From Synergistaceae bacterium (lineage in GTDB: Bacteria > Synergistota > Synergistia > Synergistales > Aminobacteriaceae), in the NCBI GenBank assembly GCA_018436785.1, contig JAHDKR010000085.1, positions 1 through 54,422 of the forward strand: a DNA stretch of 54,422 nt. The letters are read 5' to 3'. Positions within the stretch are counted from its first letter, which is position 1; each line of letters starts with the position of its first letter. This document shows, in pieces, positions 24,719 through 32,394 of this stretch. The position numbers were made by a program, and so were the translations under genes. The notes below the pieces were generated by a model. It made no database searches and was not told where the DNA came from. It saw only the letters and a list, made by a program, of their open reading frames with translations.

Positions 24719-26590
24719 ATGTGCGGAATCGTTGGCTATATTGGCCACCGAAATGTTGCGGATGTACTTGTAAAAGGCCTTCAGTCCCTTGAATACAGGG
24801 GGTATGACTCGGCGGGGATCGCCGTTATCAACTACCCTGACGAAGAACAAACTCTCCGGACGCCCGCGGTGCATATCGTCAAGGGCGTCGGCAAAGTGGC
24901 CGAGCTGAAGTCCATGCTCGCCGCCCATCCCGTTTCCGGCCATCAGGGGATAGGGCATACCCGGTGGGCAACCCACGGGGGCGTCACCGAAACCAACGCC
25001 CATCCTCACGCAGATCTTTCCTCCAGGTTGGTGCTTGTTCATAACGGAATAGTGGAGAACTACCGTGAACTTCGCGCCGAGCTTCTTGTTCCCGAGGAAC
25101 AGTACAAGTCGGAGACGGACACGGAGGTTATCGCACAGCTTCTCTCCTCTCTCTACACCGGCGGCGGAGCACAGGACATGATCAATGCCCTCGTCGCCCT
25201 CCACGGACGCTTGAGAGGTTCGTTTGCGCTTGTCATCATGGTAAAAGACATTCCCGGGAAGATCTACTGCCTTCGCAAGGGCTCTCCCCTCGTTGTCGGC
25301 TTTTCGGAAGAGGGAGAAGCGCTCTGCGCTTCGGATGTTCCCGCTATACTTCCGTATACGCAGGACGTCGTCTATCTTGACGACGGGGATATCGCCGAGC
25401 TCTCGGCTGAAGGAATGCGTTTCTGGAGCGCCGCGGGGGAATCGCTCGAAAAGAGTGAAGTGCATATCGACTGGGATGTCTCCATGGTGGACAAGGGGGG
25501 CTACTCCCACTATATGCTCAAAGAGATCAACGAACAGGGGGCTGTGCTCAGGAGCTCCATGGCCCGGCGCCTCTCCGGCGAGGGCGAAGTGGACCTCTCC
25601 TCCGAGCTCCCATGGACGAAGGAGGACGCCCTGGCCTGGAAGCGGATTCATATTGTCGCCTGCGGGACGTCGTACTACGCGTCGCTTGTCGCTGAGCGCT
25701 TTCTTGAGACCATCACGGATCTTGATATCCGGGTGGACGTCGCGTCGGAATACAGGTACAGAAACCTCCCAGTGGGGCCGGATACATTGGCAGTCTTCGT
25801 CTCCCAGTCGGGGGAGACGGCCGATACCCTTGCCGCGGAACGGTTAGCAAAAGCTCGCGGAGCCCGCTGCCTGGCCGTTACCAACGTCATCGGTTCCACC
25901 CTGGCCAGGGAGGTGGACGATATACTCCAACTGAAGGCCGGCCCCGAGATAGGGGTCGCCGCGACGAAGACCTTCATGGGGCAGATGGCGGTGCTCTACC
26001 TGCTCACGCTCTATGTCGGCAAAATGCGCGGAACGCTCACGGAAGAGCATGAACAGACTGTGGGCAGAGAGCTGCTCCTCCTGCCGTACAAAATCGAAGC
26101 CATTCTTCAGCAGCAAGAGCTGCTGTACAGGCTGGCCATTCTTCACAGCGACGCGAGAGACTTCCTCTTCCTCGGAAGGGGCGTCTCCTTTCCTGTGGCG
26201 CTCGAAGGAGCGCTCAAGCTCAAGGAGATTTCGTACATCCATGCGGAGGCGTACGCGGCGGGAGAGATGAAGCACGGCCCCATCGCGCTTCTCGATCCCC
26301 GGGTGCCTGTCGTGGTCATTGCGCCGAAGGATGATCTGCATGAGAAGACCTTTTCCAACATCCTCGAAGCGAAGGCGAGAAAGGCCCCGGTGATCGCCAT
26401 AGCCTCCGAGGGCGACCGGAGCCTCGACTCGGCTGCGGACAACGTCTTCAACGTGCCGTCGACGTTGCCGATGCTCTCGCCGTTCCTCACGGTGGTGCCG
26501 CTGCAGCTCTTCGCATTCTTCGTGGCGAAGCTTCTTGGCTGCGACATCGACCAGCCCAGGAACCTCGCGAAAAGCGTCACAGTAGAGTAG
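24719..26590 (+). CDS. glmS: Glutamine-fructose-6-phosphate aminotransferase (isomerizing)
   Basis: First step of hexosamine synthesis: fructose-6-P plus glutamine gives glucosamine-6-P. The N-terminal nucleophile is Cys2 (MCGIVGYIG), with HTRWATHG in the glutaminase domain, and two SIS domains follow (VACGTSYYAS, VSQSGETADT). It ends with the family's LAKSVTVE. Length 623 is slightly above the common 600-610. AAAGGCGG is about 9 nt before the ATG. The upstream ribozyme makes expression fall when its product is abundant. Confidence 0.98.
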   Translation: MCGIVGYIGHRNVADVLVKGLQSLEYRGYDSAGIAVINYPDEEQTLRTPAVHIVKGVGKVAELKSMLAAHPVSGHQGIGHTRWATHGGVTETNAHPHADLSSRLVLVHNGIVENYRELRAELLVPEEQYKSETDTEVIAQLLSSLYTGGGAQDMINALVALHGRLRGSFALVIMVKDIPGKIYCLRKGSPLVVGFSEEGEALCASDVPAILPYTQDVVYLDDGDIAELSAEGMRFWSAAGESLEKSEVHIDWDVSMVDKGGYSHYMLKEINEQGAVLRSSMARRLSGEGEVDLSSELPWTKEDALAWKRIHIVACGTSYYASLVAERFLETITDLDIRVDVASEYRYRNLPVGPDTLAVFVSQSGETADTLAAERLAKARGARCLAVTNVIGSTLAREVDDILQLKAGPEIGVAATKTFMGQMAVLYLLTLYVGKMRGTLTEEHEQTVGRELLLLPYKIEAILQQQELLYRLAILHSDARDFLFLGRGVSFPVALEGALKLKEISYIHAEAYAAGEMKHGPIALLDPRVPVVVIAPKDDLHEKTFSNILEAKARKAPVIAIASEGDRSLDSAADNVFNVPSTLPMLSPFLTVVPLQLFAFFVAKLLGCDIDQPRNLAKSVTVE

Positions 26591-26615
26591 GCGGGACTCC
26601 CGCCGAAGCGCAGAA

Positions 26616-26651
26616 AAAAGAACGGCAGCCTGATCAGGCCGCCGTTCTTTT
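26616..26651. terminator. Bidirectional terminator between glmS and the minus-strand pair
   Basis: AAAAGAACGGC (26616-26626) pairs perfectly with GCCGTTCTTTT (26641-26651), with an inner GCCTGATCAGGC palindrome. A/T runs flank both sides, so it can end transcripts from either direction. It covers the stop region of the minus-strand gene. Confidence 0.85.
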
Positions 26652-27744
26652 ACTTTCCCGTCCCGGGCACGAAGCCCTTCTGAGGTTCTTCAGTGAATGG
26701 TGAATAAATACGCAGGTGCGTCAGGTCTCCGAGAGCGGAGTCGTTTCTCCCCGAGGCCTCCGGAAGCCTCTGCCACGCTCCTCCCCCCCGACGGCAGAGG
26801 ACGAGCGGCTTGCGCCCGTACGTCGACCACATGTCCCAGAGGACGTCCGTCATCTGGCTTCCCGGCACGAGGTTGGAGGAGAAAAGCGGCGCAGTCCCGG
26901 GAAGCGGCCGGTCGGTCGGCGACGCGATAATCAACCACTGCGTCAGCTGCCAGGCGGACGACATCTCCTGGGACTTCGAATGCAGAAACGGGAGAATCTG
27001 AAAACCTCCAACAACACCTCGCGGCGTCGTGCTGACGTCGATAACTCCAGAATGATTCGCCCGTATTCTTCCGATATTCTGGAACTCGGTGCCTCCGAAA
27101 CGTCCCACGCCCTTCAGAGGGCGGATTACTCGGGCGAGCAGCCTCGGGCCTGATTCGTACCATCCGAGGACGCGGCCGCCCGGACGGTTCTCGATGTCGA
27201 TCAAATACGGGCTCTCCGACTCCGAAACTTCGAAAATGAGCGTATCCCCTTCGCGGGGAAGGCCGCGCTCCTCCAATGGCACGAGTGCGCCGTCATTCCG
27301 CCGGACGAGAACCGGCGTCGCCACAGGAGGAGCCCAGCCCCCGAAGAAACCCGTTCCCGCCGGGGAGTCGAGCGCGATAAACGACTGCTCGCCCGCTGCG
27401 GGAGCCACGGTATGCCGGGGGAGAATGCTCACAGTCCGCCCTTTCTCTTTCTCGACGGAGAGCGTCAGGTGCACTGCGTTCACAGCCGAAGCGGCGACGC
27501 TCCCGGGGGGCGCCCATTTCGAGGCAGTGTACCCCGGCCAGCGGCTCGACGTCGGCAGCGCGGCAACCTTTCCGAGCGGAATCGTCTTTCCGTCGGGCAA
27601 AACCGCCTGCGCCTCCTCGCCAAGAACAAGAGGGATGCGAACGATATAGAGAATCGGCGCGGCCTCTCCCGAACACGCGAAGAAGAGGGTGAGAAGAAGT
27701 GCGAGACGCGCCGCACGCAGCTTCCGGAGTGTCGTACTGAACAT
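26650..27744 (-). CDS. Secreted protein of unknown function
   Basis: I do not recognise this 364-residue protein. It has an N-terminal export signal (positive residues, hydrophobic core about 14-23). Cleavage is either by signal peptidase I after EAA or, less likely, as a lipoprotein at Cys24. The mature part looks beta-rich, with many Gly/Pro turns and no cysteine cluster or known catalytic motif. A conserved-looking central stretch is GGRVLGWYESGPRLL followed by GRFGGTEFQNIGRIR. A strong ribosome site (AGGGAGG) precedes the ATG. It lies 29 bases behind a CPBP membrane-protease-like gene and is probably co-transcribed with it. Confidence 0.7.
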   Translation of the reverse strand: MFSTTLRKLRAARLALLLTLFFACSGEAAPILYIVRIPLVLGEEAQAVLPDGKTIPLGKVAALPTSSRWPGYTASKWAPPGSVAASAVNAVHLTLSVEKEKGRTVSILPRHTVAPAAGEQSFIALDSPAGTGFFGGWAPPVATPVLVRRNDGALVPLEERGLPREGDTLIFEVSESESPYLIDIENRPGGRVLGWYESGPRLLARVIRPLKGVGRFGGTEFQNIGRIRANHSGVIDVSTTPRGVVGGFQILPFLHSKSQEMSSAWQLTQWLIIASPTDRPLPGTAPLFSSNLVPGSQMTDVLWDMWSTYGRKPLVLCRRGGGAWQRLPEASGRNDSALGDLTHLRIYSPFTEEPQKGFVPGTGK

Positions 27745-27773
27745 GGATCATACCTCCCTTTTTGTAGGCGCCG

Positions 27774-28280
27774 CTAAAGATGCGGATAAAACCAGATCGA
27801 CCATATATTGCCGAACCAGTGAAACAAAATTGCCGAAAACACCGTTCCGTGCCTGCTTCGCAAGAGTCCCATGATGATGCCCGGAAAGAAGGCGAGCATC
27901 GCCGCCGGACTCTGGAAGATGTGCGCAAGCCCGAAAAAAAAGGAGGCGAAGAGGATGCTCTTCCACTCGGAATACTTCTCGGCAAACAGCGTCTGAAGCC
28001 AGCCCCGGAAAAATGTTTCCTCAGCCACCGCCGCCGCCAGGCCGGAGAGGATGCCCGGAAGGATTCGTTCCACATGCCAGGGAGGGAGATAGCGGGCAAA
28101 AAAGAACAGCGAAATGAAAGTCAACGGAACAAGAGCGCCCCCTGAAACAAGAAGAAGTTCCCGGGCCGAGGAAGGCGAAAGCCTCCACAAGAGAGCGTAC
28201 TTTTCCGGAGATTCTCCCCGCAGAGCGCACCACGCATACGGAAAGTAAAGAAAAAAAGCGAACACGATGAATGCCGTCAT
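27774..28280 (-). CDS. CPBP-family intramembrane metalloprotease-like protein
   Basis: A 168-residue, very hydrophobic protein with the CPBP (Abi/CAAX) motifs: EETFFR at 87-92, FFFGLAH with His120, and HWFGN with His154. These are the three conserved motifs of the glutamic-type intramembrane protease family. Its substrate is unknown. I chose the ATG at 28280; an in-frame GTG at 28322 would add 14 residues that are not hydrophobic. No ribosome site is visible, and an extended -10 sits only 9 bases upstream, which suggests a leaderless message. The secreted unknown protein follows. Confidence 0.82.
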   Translation of the reverse strand: MTAFIVFAFFLYFPYAWCALRGESPEKYALLWRLSPSSARELLLVSGGALVPLTFISLFFFARYLPPWHVERILPGILSGLAAAVAEETFFRGWLQTLFAEKYSEWKSILFASFFFGLAHIFQSPAAMLAFFPGIIMGLLRSRHGTVFSAILFHWFGNIWSIWFYPHL

Positions 28281-28289
28281 TTGAAGGCT

Positions 28290-28298
28290 ATCATAGCA
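28290..28298 (-). promoter_or_regulatory. Extended -10 promoter for the CPBP gene
   Basis: On the minus strand TGCTATGAT (TG-n-TATGAT) lies 9 bases before the ATG at 28280. Transcription would start 1-3 bases before the start codon. No good -35 is present, as is common with extended -10 promoters. Confidence 0.4.
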
Positions 28299-28426
28299 CA
28301 CCGCTTCTTTATACGCACGCACTTGAGCATTCTGCGGGATTGTTTCTTGCGTTGCATCGTCCGGCCTTCACCCCCCTTCCACCGGGAAAACGCATCTGCT
28401 GCTCATTTGATGAAATTTCGTAAGCC

Positions 28427-28457
28427 TTGACACCATCTGGCTTTCTGTTACTATATT
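28427..28457 (+). promoter_or_regulatory. Promoter for tRNA-Gln
   Basis: A perfect TTGACA (28427-28432) is followed by TACTATATT (28449-28457), a spacer of 16-17 bases to the -10 core. This places the transcription start about 10 bases ahead of the mature tRNA. Confidence 0.75.
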
Positions 28458-28471
28458 GAGATTGTTGAGGA

Positions 28472-28545
28472 TGGGGTGTAGCCAAGCGGCAAGGCAGCGG
28501 ACTTTGGATCCGCCATCGCTGGTTCGAATCCAGCCACCCCAGCCA
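28472..28545 (+). tRNA. tRNA-Gln (anticodon TTG)
   Basis: A complete cloverleaf of 74 nt. Acceptor TGGGGTG pairs with CACCCCA. The anticodon arm is GCGGA-CTTTGGA-TCCGC with anticodon TTG, which reads CAA/CAG. The T arm is GCTGG-TTCGAAT-CCAGC, the discriminator is G, and the CCA end is encoded. It has its own promoter and terminator. Confidence 0.97.
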
Positions 28546-28559
28546 TGTACAGTGGGCAG

Positions 28560-28588
28560 AGGGGGCCTGAAGCGGATCCCCTTTTTTT
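28560..28588 (+). terminator. Intrinsic terminator after tRNA-Gln
   Basis: A GGGG/CCCC stem (28561-28564 with 28578-28581), extended by an inner CC/GG pair, is followed by seven T (28582-28588), 15 bases after the tRNA. Confidence 0.8.
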
Positions 28589-28625
28589 GTGTTGTGGAAA
28601 ATTCAATGTAAAGGTGTTGATTCAC

Positions 28626-30029
28626 GTGTCCGCTTCTCGTTGTGTCACCGGGGCGCTGGTACTCGCCGCCGGAAAGGGGACCAGGATGAAAAGCGATCTT
28701 CCGAAAGTCCTGCTTCCGGTTCTGGACCAGCCGGTGCTCTATTATATCCTCGACACGCTCCGGCGGTGCATGGCATCCTCCAAGGGGTGTGTGCAGCAGC
28801 TCGCGGTCGTTGTCGGCCACAGAGGGGAGACGGTTCAGGAGTATCTTGGTTCGAATTGGCCCGAGGCGCTCCCTTTGTGGCAGCATGAGCAGCTCGGGAC
28901 CGGACATGCCGTACAGATAGCCAAGGAGTGGTGGACCGGCCTCGATCATCTCCTCGTTCTCCCGGGAGACGTGCCGCTTCTTACGGAGGCCAGCCTTTCC
29001 GGTCTTGTCGAGGAGCATATCGTTTCAGGAGCGGACTGTTCCTTCATCAGTTTCCACGCGTCCGATTCCTCCGGCTACGGAAGAGTTGTGCGGGAAGGCA
29101 AAGAGATCTCGATCGTCGAAGACAAGGACGCCTCGGAGGCGCAAAAAGCGCTCACAGAGGTCAACAGCGGTATCTACATCTTCAAAACATCCTCCCTCCT
29201 ACCCCATATCTACCGGCTGGACAACGAGAACGCCCAAGGAGAATACTATTTGCCCGACATCATCGCGATGATGATCCGTGCGGGCGGCAAGGTGACCGCC
29301 TCGCTCTCCCCGGACGAAGGAGAATTTGCCGGAATCAACACCCCGTTGCAGCTTGCGGATGCGGCTACGGCCCTGCGCAGGCGTATTCTCCGCCGTCATC
29401 TCCTGGCCGGGGTTCGTATGCAGGATCCCGATTCCGTGTGGATAGGGCCGGAGGTCGTTATCGCCGACAACGTGCTGCTTGAACCGTCTGTCCAGCTGTG
29501 GGGGAAGACGGAGGTGGAAAGAGGCGCACATGTCGGCAGCTTTTCGATTCTCCGGAACGTCGTCCTGGAAGAGGACGCCTGCGTCGTGAGTCATGCGGTG
29601 CTCTCGGACAGCGTGTTCCGGAAAGGCTCTCAGGTCGGCCCGTTTATCGTGGTTCGCGACGGAGCGGTCTTCGAAGAGGACTCGCGGGGCGGAAAGTTCG
29701 TCGAGGTCAAGAAGAGCCGCGTGGGCAAAGGGAGCAAAGTCCCCCACCTGGCGTACATCGGCGATGCGGAGATCGGCGCGGAGACGAATATCGGCGCCGG
29801 GACAATCACGTGCAACTACGACGGAAAAAAGAAGAATCCCACGACCATCGGCAACCGCTGTTTCATCGGAAGCGATACGATGCTTGTGGCGCCTGTCAAC
29901 GTCGGCGACGACGGTTTTACCGCCGCGGGTTCGGTAATTACGCAGGACGTTCCCGAAGGGGCGCTTGCGGTGGGCAGGGCGAAACAGAGAAACATCGAAG
30001 GCTGGGCGAAACGAGCAGGAAAAAAGTGA
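28626..30029 (+). CDS. glmU: Bifunctional GlcNAc-1-P uridyltransferase / glucosamine-1-P acetyltransferase
   Basis: Performs the last two steps to UDP-GlcNAc. The N-terminal pyrophosphorylase domain has LVLAAGKGTRMKSDLPKVL. The C-terminal left-handed beta-helix has hexapeptide repeats and the acetyltransferase stretch IGAGTITCNYDGKKK, ending RNIEGWAKRAGKK. The GTG at 28626 is chosen because AAAGGTG (28610-28616) sits 9 nt upstream. It lies downstream of the tRNA-Gln terminator and 23 bases before prs, a common glmU-prs pairing. Confidence 0.96.
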   Translation: MSASRCVTGALVLAAGKGTRMKSDLPKVLLPVLDQPVLYYILDTLRRCMASSKGCVQQLAVVVGHRGETVQEYLGSNWPEALPLWQHEQLGTGHAVQIAKEWWTGLDHLLVLPGDVPLLTEASLSGLVEEHIVSGADCSFISFHASDSSGYGRVVREGKEISIVEDKDASEAQKALTEVNSGIYIFKTSSLLPHIYRLDNENAQGEYYLPDIIAMMIRAGGKVTASLSPDEGEFAGINTPLQLADAATALRRRILRRHLLAGVRMQDPDSVWIGPEVVIADNVLLEPSVQLWGKTEVERGAHVGSFSILRNVVLEEDACVVSHAVLSDSVFRKGSQVGPFIVVRDGAVFEEDSRGGKFVEVKKSRVGKGSKVPHLAYIGDAEIGAETNIGAGTITCNYDGKKKNPTTIGNRCFIGSDTMLVAPVNVGDDGFTAAGSVITQDVPEGALAVGRAKQRNIEGWAKRAGKK

Positions 30030-30052
30030 AATGATTGAAGGAGGCATCCGTG

Positions 30053-31024
30053 ATGATGGGAACCATCGGGCGTGAGTTGAAGGTCTTTTCCGGAACAGCC
30101 CATCCCGCCTTCGCACGAAGGGTATGCAGCGAGCTTGGAATTGAACTGTCCAGGGCGAAGCACTTCCGCTTTTCGGACGGAGAGATAGGGCTCTCCATTG
30201 AGGAGAGCGTTCGTGGCGCTGATGTGTTCGTGGTGCAGCCGACGTGCAATCCTGTCAACGAGAATCTCGTCGAATTGCTGATTATGATCGACGCGCTCAA
30301 GCGGGCTTCGGCGTACCGGATCAACGTCGTGATCCCCTACTTCGGCTACGCGCGGCAGGACAGGAAGACAAAGCCCAGGGATCCCATCTCCGCGAAGCTC
30401 ATGGCGAACCTGCTTACCGAGGCGGGGGCCACGCGTGTTATTTCGGCGGATCTTCACGCCGGGCAGATACAGGGATTTTTCGATATCCCTGTGGATAACC
30501 TGACGGGGATTCCCCTGCTCGCGAGCTACTTCAAGGAGATCCTGGCGGAGTGCGTCGAATGCGGTTCCCTCACAGTAGTGGCGCCGGACGTGGGCGGCGT
30601 GGTCCGTGCAAGGAAGTTCGCCGGAACGCTGAAGGCGGATCTCGCCATCGTCGACAAGAGGCGTTCGCACGAGGTCGCGAACCTGTGCGAAGTTATGGAC
30701 GTCATCGGCGATATCCGCGGGAAGACGGCGATCCTGGTCGACGATATCATCGACACTGCGGGGACCATCTGCAATGCCGCGGGGCTGCTCAAGGAGCGGG
30801 GCGCCGTGAAGATCTACGCCTGCTCGACGCACGGCGTTCTTTCGGGGCCGGCTCTCGACCGTCTGGAGCACTCCGATATCGACGAAGTTGTGTTGACGGA
30901 TACAATCCCATTGCCTGAGAGCAAAAAATCAGCTAAAATTGTTCAGTTGTCAATCGCACCCCTATTTGCCGAGGCTATTCTCAGAGTACACAGCGACCGC
31001 TCGGTGAGCAGTCTTTTCGATTAA
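30053..31024 (+). CDS. prs: Ribose-phosphate pyrophosphokinase
   Basis: Makes PRPP from ribose-5-P and ATP. Family motifs are KVFSGTAHPAFA at the start, FGYARQDRK, the pyrophosphate loop DLHAGQIQGFFDIP, and the PRPP-binding VDDIIDTAGTI. ATG 30053 (323 residues) follows GAAGGAGG; GTG 30050 and TTG 30035 are in-frame alternatives. Linked with glmU upstream and rplY-pth downstream, an order seen widely in Firmicutes. Confidence 0.96.
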   Translation: MMGTIGRELKVFSGTAHPAFARRVCSELGIELSRAKHFRFSDGEIGLSIEESVRGADVFVVQPTCNPVNENLVELLIMIDALKRASAYRINVVIPYFGYARQDRKTKPRDPISAKLMANLLTEAGATRVISADLHAGQIQGFFDIPVDNLTGIPLLASYFKEILAECVECGSLTVVAPDVGGVVRARKFAGTLKADLAIVDKRRSHEVANLCEVMDVIGDIRGKTAILVDDIIDTAGTICNAAGLLKERGAVKIYACSTHGVLSGPALDRLEHSDIDEVVLTDTIPLPESKKSAKIVQLSIAPLFAEAILRVHSDRSVSSLFD

Positions 31025-31047
31025 CTGCGGGGAGATGTCAAGTTTTC

Positions 31048-31072
31048 CGATTCCGTAGAAGGAGTCGATTTT
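31048..31072 (+). terminator. Weak terminator-like hairpin between prs and rplY
   Basis: CGATTCC (31048-31054) pairs with GGAGTCG (31061-31067, one G-U), followed by ATTTT. It could attenuate read-through into rplY. Confidence 0.3.
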
Positions 31073-31091
31073 CAAGGAGGATGTGTTGGGC

Positions 31092-31745
31092 ATGTCGGAA
31101 ATGATCAGTATCGTACTGGAAGAGCGCAAGGAAATTGGAAAAGAAGTCTGCAAGAAAATGCGCCCCGCGGGGTACACTCCCTGCGTATTCTACGGGCCGG
31201 AGTATGTGGAATCCGTTCCCGCGAAGGTGAAAACAGCCGGAATCGCCAAACTGCTGAAGTCCGGGCAGTGGGAGACGGTGACTTTCGACGCGACCCTGCC
31301 GGACGGCAGGAAGGAGATGTGCCTTATACGGGAGGTCCAGAAGGACTTCCTGAACGGCAACGTTTTGCACATCGACTTTATGCAGATCATCAAGGGGCAC
31401 AAAATCAGCGTCAACGTTCCTCTCCATATCACGGGGCGCGACGCATGCAAGGGCGTCAAACTCGGCGGGGTTATCGATCAGATCCTTCGTGAAATCTCCA
31501 TGGAAGTTCTCCCCGGCCAGATTCCCGATTCCTTCACCGTGGACATCTCCTCCCTCGGGCTCGGCGAACAGATCCATGTGCGCGACCTTGCACTTCCCTC
31601 CGACGCTACGCTGCTTGTCGACAAGGATGATGTGGCGGTTGCCATCATTATTCCTCGCGGCGTCGCCGAGGCCGAAGCGGAAGAAGAGCAGAAGGAAGTC
31701 GAAGTCGTCGCCAAGGGCAAGGCGAAGAGCGCAGACGAGGAATAA
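31092..31745 (+). CDS. rplY: 50S ribosomal protein bL25 (Ctc form)
   Basis: A 217-residue bL25 of the long CTC type, which binds 5S rRNA. The N-terminal L25 domain (residues about 1-90) is followed by the C-terminal TL5 domain with the typical VPLHITGRDACKGVKLGGV and a Glu/Lys-rich tail. The start is uncertain: AAGGAGG (31074-31080) is 11 nt from ATG 31092, 5 nt from TTG 31086 and only 2 nt from GTG 31083. I chose the ATG. pth follows 6 bases later, a very common pairing. Confidence 0.93.
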   Translation: MSEMISIVLEERKEIGKEVCKKMRPAGYTPCVFYGPEYVESVPAKVKTAGIAKLLKSGQWETVTFDATLPDGRKEMCLIREVQKDFLNGNVLHIDFMQIIKGHKISVNVPLHITGRDACKGVKLGGVIDQILREISMEVLPGQIPDSFTVDISSLGLGEQIHVRDLALPSDATLLVDKDDVAVAIIIPRGVAEAEAEEEQKEVEVVAKGKAKSADEE

Positions 31746-31751
31746 CGCCGG

Positions 31752-32318
31752 TTGAAAATCGTTGCTGGTTTGGGAAATCCCGGGCCGGAGTACGTCTTCT
31801 CCCGTCATAACGCGGGGTGGCTCGCGGTGGACCATCTGGTGAACCGTTTTTCCTGCGGAACGCCGAGGATGCAGTTCTCTTCGATGGCATGGTCGTTTTT
31901 TGTGAACGGGGAGAAGATCCTGATTCTCAAACCGCTCACCTACATGAACCTCAGCGGGAAAGCGGTCGGAGAGGCTGTGGACTACCTTTCAGCCGATTGG
32001 GAGGATGTCCTTGTCGTGTATGACGACGTCGCGCTCCCCTTCGGGAAGCTCCGGATGCGCTCCAAAGGAAGCGCTGGAGGACACAAAGGGCTGCTCTCCA
32101 TTCTCGGCCGGGCGGGAACGCTCGAAGTGCCCAGGCTGCGCATCGGAGTCGGCGCCGCGCCGGATGCCCGCGGGATTGTCTCCTGGGTGCTCGGCAACTT
32201 CGATAAAACAGAACAGAACGAACTTCCCTCTCTTCTCGACAGCACTGCGGAGGCCGTTGAAGAATGGCTCTCCGTTGGAACCGAGAAGGCGATGAACCGG
32301 GTGAACGCAACTCATTGA
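31752..32318 (+). CDS. pth: Peptidyl-tRNA hydrolase
   Basis: Recycles peptidyl-tRNA dropped by the ribosome. The 188-residue protein shows VAGLGNPGPEY, the catalytic His19 in SRHNAGW, LKPLTYMNLSGKAV, and VYDDVALPFGKLR with GSAGGHKGL. The start is TTG at 31752, supported by GAGGAA 8 nt upstream and by the fit to the family N terminus. A perfect terminator begins two bases after the stop. Confidence 0.97.
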   Translation: MKIVAGLGNPGPEYVFSRHNAGWLAVDHLVNRFSCGTPRMQFSSMAWSFFVNGEKILILKPLTYMNLSGKAVGEAVDYLSADWEDVLVVYDDVALPFGKLRMRSKGSAGGHKGLLSILGRAGTLEVPRLRIGVGAAPDARGIVSWVLGNFDKTEQNELPSLLDSTAEAVEEWLSVGTEKAMNRVNATH

Positions 32319-32319
32319 C

Positions 32320-32351
32320 AAAGAGGTGGCGGAGAAGTCCGCCACCTCTTT
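32320..32351 (+). terminator. Terminator after pth
   Basis: A perfect 14-bp stem (32320-32333 with 32338-32351) with a GAAG loop, ending in CTCTTTG. The T-tract is short, but the stem is strong. It leaves only about 45 bases for an mfd promoter, where I see no good match. Confidence 0.75.
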
Positions 32352-32394
32352 GCGCACAGTCTCCCGGAGCGGAGCGGATTCCGGAGTCGAATGT

